A stretch of DNA of 64,000 bases. It comes from Bacteroidales bacterium UBA5072 (lineage in GTDB: Bacteria > Bacteroidota > Bacteroidia > Bacteroidales > UBA10428). The position numbers were made by a program, and so were the translations under genes. The first letter of the stretch is position 1. Each line of letters starts with the position of its first letter. Positions 1-10,100 of this stretch are shown in pieces. The stretch covers positions 5,315 to 69,314 of the forward strand of contig DIAS01000162.1 in NCBI GenBank assembly GCA_002415855.1. The letters are read 5' to 3'. The notes under the pieces are model-generated. The model was given only the letters and a program-made list of their open reading frames with translations. It was not told the origin of the DNA and did not search any database.

Positions 1-3000
1 AGTACAGCAATGCAAGGAGTAATCCGGTAAAGATCCAGATAAGCACAAGGTTATACCAAAAGGTATCGACCTTTTGATGAAACAGGTTCTTGAAAGGTGC
101 ATAAAAATGGGCTCTCCAGCTACTCATTCTGGATTCCCGGAAAATGGCATCTTTTATGGGAACCATTTCACCGTCATGTACCGAATATTGCTGGATTTCT
201 TTTTCGTTGGTTACAGCCATTGCCAGTTGCTTGTTGTAATACCTTTGCTTAAACTGCATGAAGTTTTCTTCCCCTCCCAGTTTGGCAACCAGGTCCCGGT
301 ATATCCGGTCCCTTTCATCAACAGCCCGGTTGTACCGACGACGGTAGATGACCAGTGCCTTGTCGAGAATAGCTTGCACAGATTCATTCATGGAAGGATG
401 ATAAAGTCCGGGGGTCAGACTGTCGGTGAAGTCGGGTGGATTTTGTCCGATATCCAGGCAGATGATATTCATCTCAGACCGCATGACACTGAGGTTGTTG
501 GCATACCTGAAAGTGTCGGTAGGATTTTGATAAAGATCTTTCGTATCCCTGGCAATCTCCGAAAGACCGGAAATTACATAGGATCGGAAATAACCGGCAT
601 TCTTTGCCCTCCTTTCAGCCTCGTAAAAATACTTTTCATAAGCATTGTCCTTGAACTGAGTAACCGCCAGGGCTTCGTAAGCCCATCTGGATGTCATCAG
701 GTCGCCGATAATCGGAACTGCTTTGTCGTTTGCAATTTTGTTGTGCATTTTGCTGAAATCAACCACAACACCGCTGAACAATAACTGTGGTACGAGGATC
801 AGTGGTACCAGAATATAGATTGTGACCACTGAATTAAAACCCGATGAAATGTTGAGGCCTACCATGTTCGCCCAGCAGGAGGCCGTGAACAGGATTATCC
901 AGTAACGGAATAACATTCCCTGTATTTCAAGCATGGAATTTCCGATCAGGACAAAAATAAATGTCTGTAATGCTGAAATCATGAAAAGGATACAGATCTT
1001 GGAAAACAGGTAACTGGACCGGCTCAGGTTCAGAAATTTCTCCCGCTTCAGTATTTTCCTGTCCTTGAAGATTTCCTCTGCGCTGATCACAAGGCCCAAA
1101 AACAGCGCAACGATAACCGCCATGAACAGGAACGCCGGCATTACAGTGTTTTCGCCGAATATATAACGGGGAACACCATTAACAAAGGTGAAGTTCTTTG
1201 AAAAGAAGGCAAGAATAAAAGCCAGTATCGGAGCCTCAAGTGCCAGAAGCATGAGGTATTGCTTGTTATAATACTTTGCCAGCAAGTCGCGTTTCAGGAA
1301 TATCCAAAACTGATGGAAGTGATCAGGAATTTTGAAATTATTCCTTGGAATGGATGAATCATGTTCCCGAACGATCAGTTTGGTATTGACATCAATATTC
1401 TCAAGAAACCGCTGATACCATTCCTCCGGGTTTGTTTTGCGCTTGCGGGTAAGTCTTCCGTTTGCATCCACTTCCCGTGATTCGATGATCCGCAGGATTT
1501 CATCTGAGTTGATATTACCACAGGAAAGGCATTCTGTTTCCTCAGCATCCGCATAATGGACTTCCTGCTTGAAATAGGTAATGGCACTGATAGGATGGCC
1601 ATAATACACCACCCTTCCTCCCTGATCCATCACCAGGAGTTTGTCAATCATGCGGAAAACATCTGAGGATGGCTGGTGTATGTTGGCGATTATCAATTTA
1701 CCCTTCAGGGTTTGCCTTTTCAGGAGGGTGATGACCTTTTCCGAATCGGCAGATGACAATCCGGATGTGGGCTCATCTACAAAAAGAATGGATGGCTCCC
1801 TGATCAGTTCCAGGGCGATATTAAGGCGTTTTCGCTGTCCGCCGCTCAGGAAAGTGGTAAATGCGTCACCAACGTTCAGGTCACGTGCTTCAACCAGGTC
1901 GAAATCAACAAGTGCATCGTCCACAACTTCGTTAATTTGTTCATGGGTATACCCATCGAAACACAACCTAGCATTGAAGTAAAGGTTTTCATATACGGTT
2001 AGTTCCTTGATCAACAAGTCATCCTGTGGAACATAACCGATAATTCCCTTGACCAATTCCTTGTTTTCATGAATGTCCCATCCGTTGATCCTGATTGAAC
2101 CCTGGCGGGGTTTCAGATTTCCGTTCAGGACATTCAGCAAGGTTGACTTTCCTGAACCACTTCCGCCAATTATGCCGACAAGCCGTCCGGATTCCTCGGT
2201 CAGATTGAATTTTTTTACGCCATTCTTGCTGTTGAAATAAGTGAACTGTATATCCTCTGCAGTAAATACAAATTTCACCTCAGCACTGGCTTGGATAAAT
2301 TTTCCCCGGACCCAGCTGAAGTATATGGAGCCTATCTTCGGATTTCTCAAAACTGAACCCAAAGACCAGATATAGGAACGACCTGGTTTGATGCGATGCC
2401 CGTTCATGAGCAACATCATATTGCCATAATACCTGAAGATGTAAGTATCAGCACTTGGAATCCTTAAAACCACGATCTGGCCATCCAGTTTATCAATCCC
2501 CAGTTGTTTGATTTCCGGAGAGGATGTTGCATTCCGGGTCCTGATGAACAGTAACCAATCGCGATGTACTACACTATTAATCTCTTCGAATGTAAAAGAT
2601 TTTGCGTCTTTAAACTCGTCTTCCTCTACCTTCAGGTAGGTGGCGGCTGTTCTTACGAGACTTAATTCGGTTCTTGTATGTTTTTCCCCGCTTTGTATAA
2701 AGTCGAGCAGATAAATCAGCACAATGATTTTTTGCTCATGCTCAAGCTCCTCATTAATCTGGTCGCACAACTGGATGATCCGGTTCTCGGCGTTGATTTT
2801 CCTGACAGCCGGATCAGCGATGACCGGATCATTACTGATCTGATGAAGGTATTTTACCTGCTGGTCAAAGAATTCAATGTATTTATGAACTATCTCATAA
2901 CTGTATTGCCGGTCGAGGTAATCCATGACAATACTGCGCTTGCTATCGGATTGCCCCTCCTTGTTGATATCAGAGACAATCGCAAATAAACGCATCAGCG

Positions 3001-3022
3001 CCCGTAAAATTGATTCGTTCAT
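1..3022 (-). CDS. ABC-2 type transporter, fused ATPase and permease (3' end cut by window)
   Basis: The minus-strand reading frame opens with ATG at 3022 (MNESILRAL...) and runs off the left edge after about 1007 codons. The first ~240 residues are a mostly helical region I cannot assign. An ABC ATPase follows: Walker A GGSGSGKST near residue 285, Q-loop GYVPQDD near 330, signature LSGGQRKR near 392, Walker B ILFVDEP near 415. A permease region starts near residue 575 with at least five hydrophobic segments. This NBD-then-TMD order is that of ABCG/ABC-2 exporters, so it should sit in the inner membrane and use ATP to move a substrate that the sequence does not reveal. A long soluble insert lies between the last two membrane segments, and the final one is cut by the window. 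The upstream lipoprotein gene has the same orientation, ending 75 bp before this start with a hairpin between them. Family assignment is firm; substrate unknown. Confidence 0.88.
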   Translation of the reverse strand, partial: MNESILRALMRLFAIVSDINKEGQSDSKRSIVMDYLDRQYSYEIVHKYIEFFDQQVKYLHQISNDPVIADPAVRKINAENRIIQLCDQINEELEHEQKIIVLIYLLDFIQSGEKHTRTELSLVRTAATYLKVEEDEFKDAKSFTFEEINSVVHRDWLLFIRTRNATSSPEIKQLGIDKLDGQIVVLRIPSADTYIFRYYGNMMLLMNGHRIKPGRSYIWSLGSVLRNPKIGSIYFSWVRGKFIQASAEVKFVFTAEDIQFTYFNSKNGVKKFNLTEESGRLVGIIGGSGSGKSTLLNVLNGNLKPRQGSIRINGWDIHENKELVKGIIGYVPQDDLLIKELTVYENLYFNARLCFDGYTHEQINEVVDDALVDFDLVEARDLNVGDAFTTFLSGGQRKRLNIALELIREPSILFVDEPTSGLSSADSEKVITLLKRQTLKGKLIIANIHQPSSDVFRMIDKLLVMDQGGRVVYYGHPISAITYFKQEVHYADAEETECLSCGNINSDEILRIIESREVDANGRLTRKRKTNPEEWYQRFLENIDVNTKLIVREHDSSIPRNNFKIPDHFHQFWIFLKRDLLAKYYNKQYLMLLALEAPILAFILAFFSKNFTFVNGVPRYIFGENTVMPAFLFMAVIVALFLGLVISAEEIFKDRKILKREKFLNLSRSSYLFSKICILFMISALQTFIFVLIGNSMLEIQGMLFRYWIILFTASCWANMVGLNISSGFNSVVTIYILVPLILVPQLLFSGVVVDFSKMHNKIANDKAVPIIGDLMTSRWAYEALAVTQFKDNAYEKYFYEAERRAKNAGYFRSYVISGLSEIARDTKDLYQNPTDTFRYANNLSVMRSEMNIICLDIGQNPPDFTDSLTPGLYHPSMNESVQAILDKALVIYRRRYNRAVDERDRIYRDLVAKLGGEENFMQFKQRYYNKQLAMAVTNEKEIQQYSVHDGEMVPIKDAIFRESRMSSWRAHFYAPFKNLFHQKVDTFWYNLVLIWIFTGLLLALLY

Positions 3023-3042
3023 GATAAGTACTCTATACCAAA

Positions 3043-3070
3043 ACAGCCCTAGCAAATTGCACAGGGCTGT
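3043..3070 (-). terminator. Hairpin between lipoprotein gene and ABC transporter gene
   Basis: Perfect 8-bp arms ACAGCCCT / AGGGCTGT enclose a 12-nt loop. On the minus strand the stem is followed by only four T before GG, so termination of the lipoprotein transcript is probably partial. It lies 20 bp before the transporter start codon and could equally act as an attenuator or mRNA-stabilising stem. Confidence 0.5.
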
Positions 3071-3096
3071 AGGTATTTTAAGGAATTAGCAAGATT

Positions 3097-3930
3097 TTAA
3101 ACCAGGGAATTCCTGACAGATTTGATAGTCTTTAAGATCAGGTTGTAATCTGCCTCGGACAATCCGGTATCCACTTTATCGTAAACCGGTTTAAGAACCT
3201 GCAGTTTTGCTTCCAGGCTTTGGATATCTGCATTGGTATTCCTTGCGGTCAGAAGGCTCATAACTTTATCATAGGAAGCCTTCTGCTTGCTGATTATGTC
3301 AACCATACCCGTAAAATTGTATGAATTTTCAGATATATTGGTAGCAAGGTACATCAGTTCAACCCACATACCGGTAACCATATTGACAGCCAGATCAGGA
3401 TTGCTTTTCTGATCCAGGTACTGGTAAGTATCGTAAATCGTATTGGTAACAATAGAAATAAGAGAATCCTTGTTCTCGAATTTGGTTTTGTATTCTTCGG
3501 ACAGCAATTTCGAATAATCATATGTTACGCCAAGCTGATCAGCAAGAGTTTTTATGGAATTCAGGTACGTCTGAATATCCTGTTGTTGCTGGTAGGTTGA
3601 GGCATAGGCGAGATCTGCGCCGTAAATACCCAGGTTAATTGCCTTACTTTGTTCGGTAATGTATTTCTCAACCTTTCCCGGAGCATTCAGGTTCTTAGAT
3701 GAATAAGTTGCACCGATGTCAGTAAGCATCTGTGTCATTTCAAATGGAGCGGGCAGCGGATATAAAACCTCTTTTATATCGGAGGCCAGTAATTCTTTGC
3801 TAAGACTATCTGCGGCCAGTTGGTCCTGGTCGGCCGATTTGCCTCCTCCCTTGCAGGATGCCACGAAGAATATGGCAACGACTACTATCGCCAGTGAACT
3901 GGTTGAACTTAAGAATTTGTTTGTACTCAT
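3097..3930 (-). CDS. Putative lipoprotein of unknown function
   Basis: A 277-residue protein with an N-terminal hydrophobic stretch and a lipobox-like FFVASC ending at about residue 26, followed by GGGKS. This predicts signal peptidase II processing and lipid anchoring. The mature part is soluble, alpha-helical and rich in Leu, Asp, Ser and Tyr, with no cysteine-rich, catalytic or repeat motif that I recognise. It precedes the fused ABC transporter in the same orientation, so the two may act together at the envelope; that is inference from context only. The ATG at 3930 is chosen because it gives a complete signal sequence. A Bacteroidota -7 motif lies 108 bp upstream, beyond a repeat-rich leader. 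Confidence 0.75.
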   Translation of the reverse strand: MSTNKFLSSTSSLAIVVVAIFFVASCKGGGKSADQDQLAADSLSKELLASDIKEVLYPLPAPFEMTQMLTDIGATYSSKNLNAPGKVEKYITEQSKAINLGIYGADLAYASTYQQQQDIQTYLNSIKTLADQLGVTYDYSKLLSEEYKTKFENKDSLISIVTNTIYDTYQYLDQKSNPDLAVNMVTGMWVELMYLATNISENSYNFTGMVDIISKQKASYDKVMSLLTARNTNADIQSLEAKLQVLKPVYDKVDTGLSEADYNLILKTIKSVRNSLV

Positions 3931-3935
3931 ATTAT

Positions 3936-4007
3936 TTATTGATTTAATGATTTGTTGATTTATTGATTTAATGATCTGTTCATTTTATGATTTATTGATC
4001 CAATGAT
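3936..4007. repeat. AT-rich direct repeats in the lipoprotein gene leader
   Basis: Three copies of a 16-mer close to TTATTGATTTAATGAT start at 3936, 3960 and 3992 (spacing 24 and 32 bp). The first two are identical and the third has two changes. They lie between the putative promoter at 4038-4045 and the start codon at 3930, so they would be transcribed as the 5' leader. Simple slippage-type repeats are the likeliest origin. Confidence 0.6.
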
Positions 4008-4037
4008 CAGATGATTCAATATTTTATTAATTGAATG

Positions 4038-4045
4038 CAAATATA
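4038..4045 (-). promoter_or_regulatory. Putative -7 box for the lipoprotein gene
   Basis: CAAATATA on the plus strand reads TATATTTG on the minus strand, an exact match to the Bacteroidota -7 consensus TAnnTTTG. No clear -33 TTG is seen. It would give a leader of about 100 nt. Confidence 0.4.
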
Positions 4046-4117
4046 AGGATTGTAATTTATATTACAGAGGGACCGGGCAATTTTATTATGGTGAGAGGAT
4101 ATCCGTGAAGTCCGTCA

Positions 4118-7100
4118 TCAGTCATTATCAATGATCAGCTTCCTGTTGTAGACGGATCCATCAATGTGCACAGTGATATAATATACACCAACTCTCAGTT
4201 CATAATCAGAAATCACGATTAAGCGGTTGGTTCCGTCGGCGATTCTTCTCTGCAACAGATTTCCGCTCTGATCAAACAATTCAATGACTGCTTTCCTGAA
4301 ATCTTCTCTTCCGAGATCGATGTAAAAATAATCATCCCGGACAGGATTGGGAAATACAGTAATGGTAGCATTGTTGCCCGGGAAACCCGTGGTGACTTCC
4401 AGGTATTCACAAGTGTCGGAAATATTTCCTGCTGCGTCTCCGGCACTGACACTCATATAATAGGCTGTATTATACGGCAACTCATTGAAGAATGCTTCTG
4501 TTCCGGTTACAGTAGCAACCAGCGAATCATTCTGGAAAACAAAATACTCTGTAACGCCCACATTATCCGCTGCCGAATTCCACTTCAGTTTAAAGCTTTT
4601 GTAGGTAATGTTGACAGCGGTCAGCCCTTCCGGGATCCCCGGACGCTGTGTATCGGGAGTTATGAGTTGAATCTCCGTACTGGCGGTGGAGGAATTGCCG
4701 GCTGCATCCCTGGCTTTCACAAAGACTACGTATTGCGTGGAGGAGGCAAGTCCTGTAATCATAATGGAGGTATCAGATGTGATCAGGTCGGGCATGTTGT
4801 TACAGTAAACCTCATATTCCACAACGCCAACATTGTCGGATGCCGGAGACCAGCTTAAGGTGAACGTGCTGTCGGTAACATTATCAGCAATGACTTCTGC
4901 CGGTGCTGCCGGAGATTGCAAATCAAGTGTCTGTACCTTTATGGCATCACTCACCGGGGAGTAATTCCCCGCTACATCCTTTGCCCTGACTGTCATGACA
5001 TATTGCTTATAAGCGACCAGTCCGTCAATTTGAGCAACAGTATCGGTACATATTGTCAATAATGACCCATCCCTGTAAATCTCATATCCATTGATACCAA
5101 CATTGTCTGACGATGCCTTCCATTTCAGCGTAAAACCGGTTTCAGTAATGTCGTTAGTTGTCAACGCAGCAGGAACTGTAGGAGGCTCTGTATCAGGCGT
5201 GGTAACATTCAGAACAGAACTGACAGCTGAAGTATTACCGGCTGCATCTTTGGCCCTTACAGTCATGGCATAAGTTCTGAAAGCAGCGAGTCCAACCAGA
5301 ACAGTGCTATTCCCGGTAACCCTGGTCACCTGAACGCCATTCTGATACACCAGGTATTCAGTTACCCCTACATTGTCCGTGGAGACAGCCCACCGCAGCG
5401 TAAAGCCAGACTGGGTAAGGTTGGTATAATTCAAACCCGAAGGGACTGTCGGAGCCTCCGTATCAGGTGTTGTAACTTCCAGAACATCACTGGGAGTAGA
5501 CAGGTTACCCGCACCATCCCTGGCCCTTATGGTTATGGAATAGGTTCTGGCAGCAGCCAGACCAGTAAGCGTTGCAGCGGTACCTGTAACTGTTCTAGCC
5601 AGGATATTATGCTCATAGATCTCATATTCAGTAACTCCAACATTGTCGGTAGAGCCTGTCCAGTTCAACGTGAAGCCCGATTGAGTCAGGTTGGAATACG
5701 TCAGCCCGGTTGGTGTGGTCGGATGTTCGGTGTCCGGCGTAGTAACTCTCAATACGGCACTTGCAGCAGAGACATTCCCGGCTGCATCCCTTGCTCTCAC
5801 GGTCATATTATAAGATCTGAAGGCTGACAGCCCCGTCACCCCTGCTGCAGTACCTCCGACTGTTGCTACAAGAACTCCGTCCCTGTATATATCATAGCCG
5901 GTAACATTTACATTGTCGGTTGAAGAACTCCAGGTAAGCGTAAAGCCTGTTTGTGACAGGTCGGAGAATGATAACCCTGCCGGGACACTCGGTGCTTCGG
6001 TATCCGGGGTTGTAACAGGTAGCGGGCTGCTGAGAGGCGATGTATTACCCACAGCATCTCTGGCTCTGACTGTCATAATATAACTTGCTGAAGCTCTTAA
6101 GCCGGTAATGTTAACATAGTTGGTTGTAACCGTAGCAACCTGAACACCATTCTGGTAAACATCATATCCTGCAACTCCCACATTATCAGTGGATGCGGTC
6201 CAGTTCAACCTGAAACCCGATTGTATCAGATTGCTTATTGATAGTCCTGCAGGGGTCGTTGGGGGTTGGTTATCGAGGGTCCGGACATTTAAAACAGCAC
6301 TCGCAGAAGAAATATTATTAGCCGCATCCTTCGCTCTTACTGTCATTGCATATGATGTGTAGGCAGCCAGTCCTGAAATTCCGACGGTATTGCCAGTAAC
6401 GGTAACAAGGAATACCCCATTCTGATAAACATCGTAACCGGTGGTGCCTACATTATCTGCTGATGCCGTCCAGGTTAATGTAAAGCTTGATTGTGAAATA
6501 TTGCTGGAAGTCAGGCCGGTTGGAACAGCCGGAGCCTGTGTATCGGGCGTGGTAACCACAAGAACGGAACTGGATGATGATATATTTCCGGCAGCATCAA
6601 TTGCACTTACCGACATGGAATAAGATACAGATGCTGACAAACCACTCACATTTGCTGAAGGAGCGGTTACCGTTTGCAGCAATGTTCCATTCCTGTATAC
6701 ATTGTATCCTGTTACGCCCACATTGTCGCTGGCGGCGGTCCAGTTCAGCGTGAAGCTTGATTGCGTGAGGTTGCTGCTGGTAAGTCCCGTTGGTGCGGAG
6801 GGAGCGTGGGTATCCAGGGTTGTTACATTCAGGATGCTGCTCACTGGGGAAGTGTTACCGGCTGCGTCTTTTGCCCTGATCGTTATCGCATAGGCTGTGC
6901 CTGCATTCAAACCGGTTATAGTCATGGAGGCACTGGTGACAGAATTTAACAGACTCCCATTCCGGTAAACATCGTAACCAGTAACACCCACGTTATCGGT
7001 TGAGGGCGTCCAGGTAAGGCTAAAGCTTGTTTCTGTAATATTTGCAGCAGCCAGACCAGCAGGGACATTTGGTGCATGAAGATCAGCGGTGGTAACATAA

Positions 7101-10100
7101 AGAATACTGCTGAGGCCAGAAGTATTTCCGGCGGCATCTCTTGCTCTGACAGTCATTGAATAGGCAGATCCGGCACTAAGCCCGGTAACATTGAAGGATA
7201 TGCCTGTGATCGTATTCAGCAAGGTACCGTTCCGGTACACATCATACCCGGTAACACCGGCGTTATCAGTAGAAGCGGTCCAGTTAAAGGTGAAGCTTGT
7301 TTCCGTGACAGCAGCGGATGATAATCCGGTAGGAACCGTAGGGGCTTGAAAATCAGCAGTAGTAACATAAAGTATGTTACTCCGTGCAGAGACATTATTG
7401 GCCGCATCTTTAGCGCTGACAGTCATTGAATAAGTTGCACCGGCATTCAGTCCGGTAATGTTCATGGAAGTACCTGTGACTGTATTCAATAAAATACCGT
7501 TTCGGTAAACATCGTATCCGGTGACGCCGACATCATCCGCAGATGCAGCCCAGGTCAGTGTAAATCCAGTTTCAGTAACAGATGCTGAGGACAAGCCTGC
7601 AGGAACGGTCGGAGCCTGCGTATCAGGAATGATCTCATCTAAGGTCCTGACAATGAGTTCGGTACTGGGATCAGAAAGATTGCCTGCTGCATCCTTTGCG
7701 ATTACGGTCACAGAATAATTTGTGGCAGATGGAAGATCGCTCAGCGTAGCCGTGGTTGAAACAACTGTGGTGACGTGCGTGCTGTTCAGGAGAATATCGT
7801 ATCCGGTAACGGCAATATTATCTGTGGAGGCAGTCCAGGTAAGGGTAAATCCGGTTTCACTGATATCAGATGAAGACAAACCGGTTGGGGCTGTAGGTTT
7901 TTCGGTGTCAGGTATAACTACCTCGAGGGTAGTTACATTCAGGGGCACAGATAAGCCGGATATGTTTCCGGCAGCATCTCTTGCGCTCACTGTCATAGCA
8001 TAGGTCGCAGAAGCCGTCAGTCCTGAAATGTCTGCCGAGTTTACTGCCACCGTGGCGATCAGCACTCCGTCCTGGTATACATCGTATCCTGTGACACCCA
8101 CATTGTCTGTTGAAGCGGTCCAGCCTAAAGTAAATCCGGTTTGTGTTACATTGGAGAAGGTTAATCCTGTGGGGACCGCCGGTGCCTGGCTATCAACAAT
8201 CACGGCCTCAGCTGTGGTAACATTCAGAATTGCACTTGAAACTGAAGTATTGCCGGCTGCGTCCTTTGCCCTAACAGTCATGGCATAACTGGTGGAAGCC
8301 GCTAAGCCTGTGATACTTGCCGTTGTGCCGGTAACCGACGATTCATAAGAACCGTTCCGGTAAACATCATATCCGGTAACACCAACGTTATCCAAGGAGG
8401 CTGTCCAGCTTAATGTAAAACCGGACTGTGTGATGTTGCTTGCAGATAATGGGCCGGGAGCAGCGGGAGCCTGTGTGTCAGGGGTAGTAACGTTAAATAC
8501 CGCGCTGGCAATGGAAATATTGCCTGCAGCATCTTTAGCCTTAACTGTCATGGCGTAGGTTGTGGATGCGGATAAACCCGTAATATTCGCAGAAGTACCG
8601 GTAACTGAAGCTACTCTCGTACCATTCTGAAAAACATCGTACCCCGTAACACCAACATTATCTGCCGAGGCGATCCAGCTAAACAAAAATCCCGTTTCCG
8701 TAAGACTTCCGGATGACAGTCCGGTTGGTGCTGCAGGAGCTTCGGTATCGGGGGTGGTTAAAGATAACGGACTGCTGACAGCAGAAAGATTGCCGGCCGC
8801 ATCTCTTGCCCGCACCGTAAATGAATACAAAGTCGAGACATTCAAACCGGTAATGCTGGCAGATGTACTGGTGACAGTAATTTCCAATACACCGTTCTTA
8901 TATACAAGGTAACCTGTAACACCAACATTATCTGTAGACGCTGTCCAGCTCAGAATAAAACTGGTCTGGGTGATGCCGGAGGATGCAAGTGCTGTTGGTG
9001 CGGTAGGTGGCTGGCTATCGACTACAACTGGATCAAGGGTTTTGACACTGAGGGCAGTGCTTGCTGCCGATACATTATTGGCGGCATCTTTGGCTCTGAC
9101 CGTCATAACGTAGGTAGTACCGGCAGACAATCCGGAGATGCCAAAAGTAGTGCCTGTAACGGTCTCCAGATAGGTCCCGTCTCTATAAACATCGTAACCG
9201 ATAACACCCACATTATCTGTGGAAGCAGTCCAGCTCAGGGTAAAGCTGGTCTGAGTTATGTTGGCTGATGCAAGTCCAGCAGGAACAGCAGGTGCATGTG
9301 TATCGGGAGTAGTAACGTTGAATATCGTGCTTTGAGCTGAAGCATTGCCTGCTGCATCCCTTGCTCTTACTGTCATGGCATAGGTGGTGGAGGCCGTCAG
9401 ACCTGATATTACAGCAGATGTACCGGTAACTGAGCTCAGCAATGAGCCGTTCCGGTAAACATCATATCCTGTAACGCCTACGTTATCCGTTGCGGCAGCC
9501 CAGCTTAATGTGAAACCGGTTTCTGTAAGGTTGCCGGAGGACAAGGCAAGCGGTACTGTAGGAGCCTCGGTATCTGCTGTGGTAACAATTAATGAGGCGC
9601 TAAGCGGAGATAGATTGCCAGCACCGTCCCTTGCTCTGACCGTGAACGTATAAGCGGTGGCGGCACTCAGTCCTGTAATGCTTGCAGTGGTGAGTCTGCC
9701 TGTACTAACCTGCACACCATTCATATAGACTGTATATCCTGATATGCCGACATTATCAGTAGATGCAGTCCAGTTCAATGTCAGGCTTGATTGTTGCACA
9801 CTTGTAGCATTTAGCCCTGTGGGAGCCGTGGGAGCCTGAGTATCAGGCACATCATATGCTCCGACGTACCATGTCGCCAGGTTGTTATAAACAACTGCCT
9901 TTGCAGCATTCCTGATATTCGCAGCATCAGTTGCAGACAGTGTATAATTATAGGTAAGAAGCGACGGGTCCTTTCTGAAAATTGCAGCATAGAAAGCGCA
10001 AGCTGCAGCGTAGGAGCCTGCTTCGGAAGGATGGCTGCCATCGATATTGTACAATTCAATGGCAGGGAAGTTTTGACGGATATTACGCCAAACGGCACCA

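Noticed and set aside
74..784. A 236-codon plus-strand open frame
   Set aside because: It is antisense to the permease part of the ABC transporter, whose minus-strand frame is intact and carries clear family motifs further along.
7521..8288. Several plus-strand open frames of 60-93 codons spaced about 270 bp inside the giant FN3 gene
   Set aside because: They recur with the period of the FN3 repeat and read the antisense of the conserved module; none has its own start signals or a recognisable domain.
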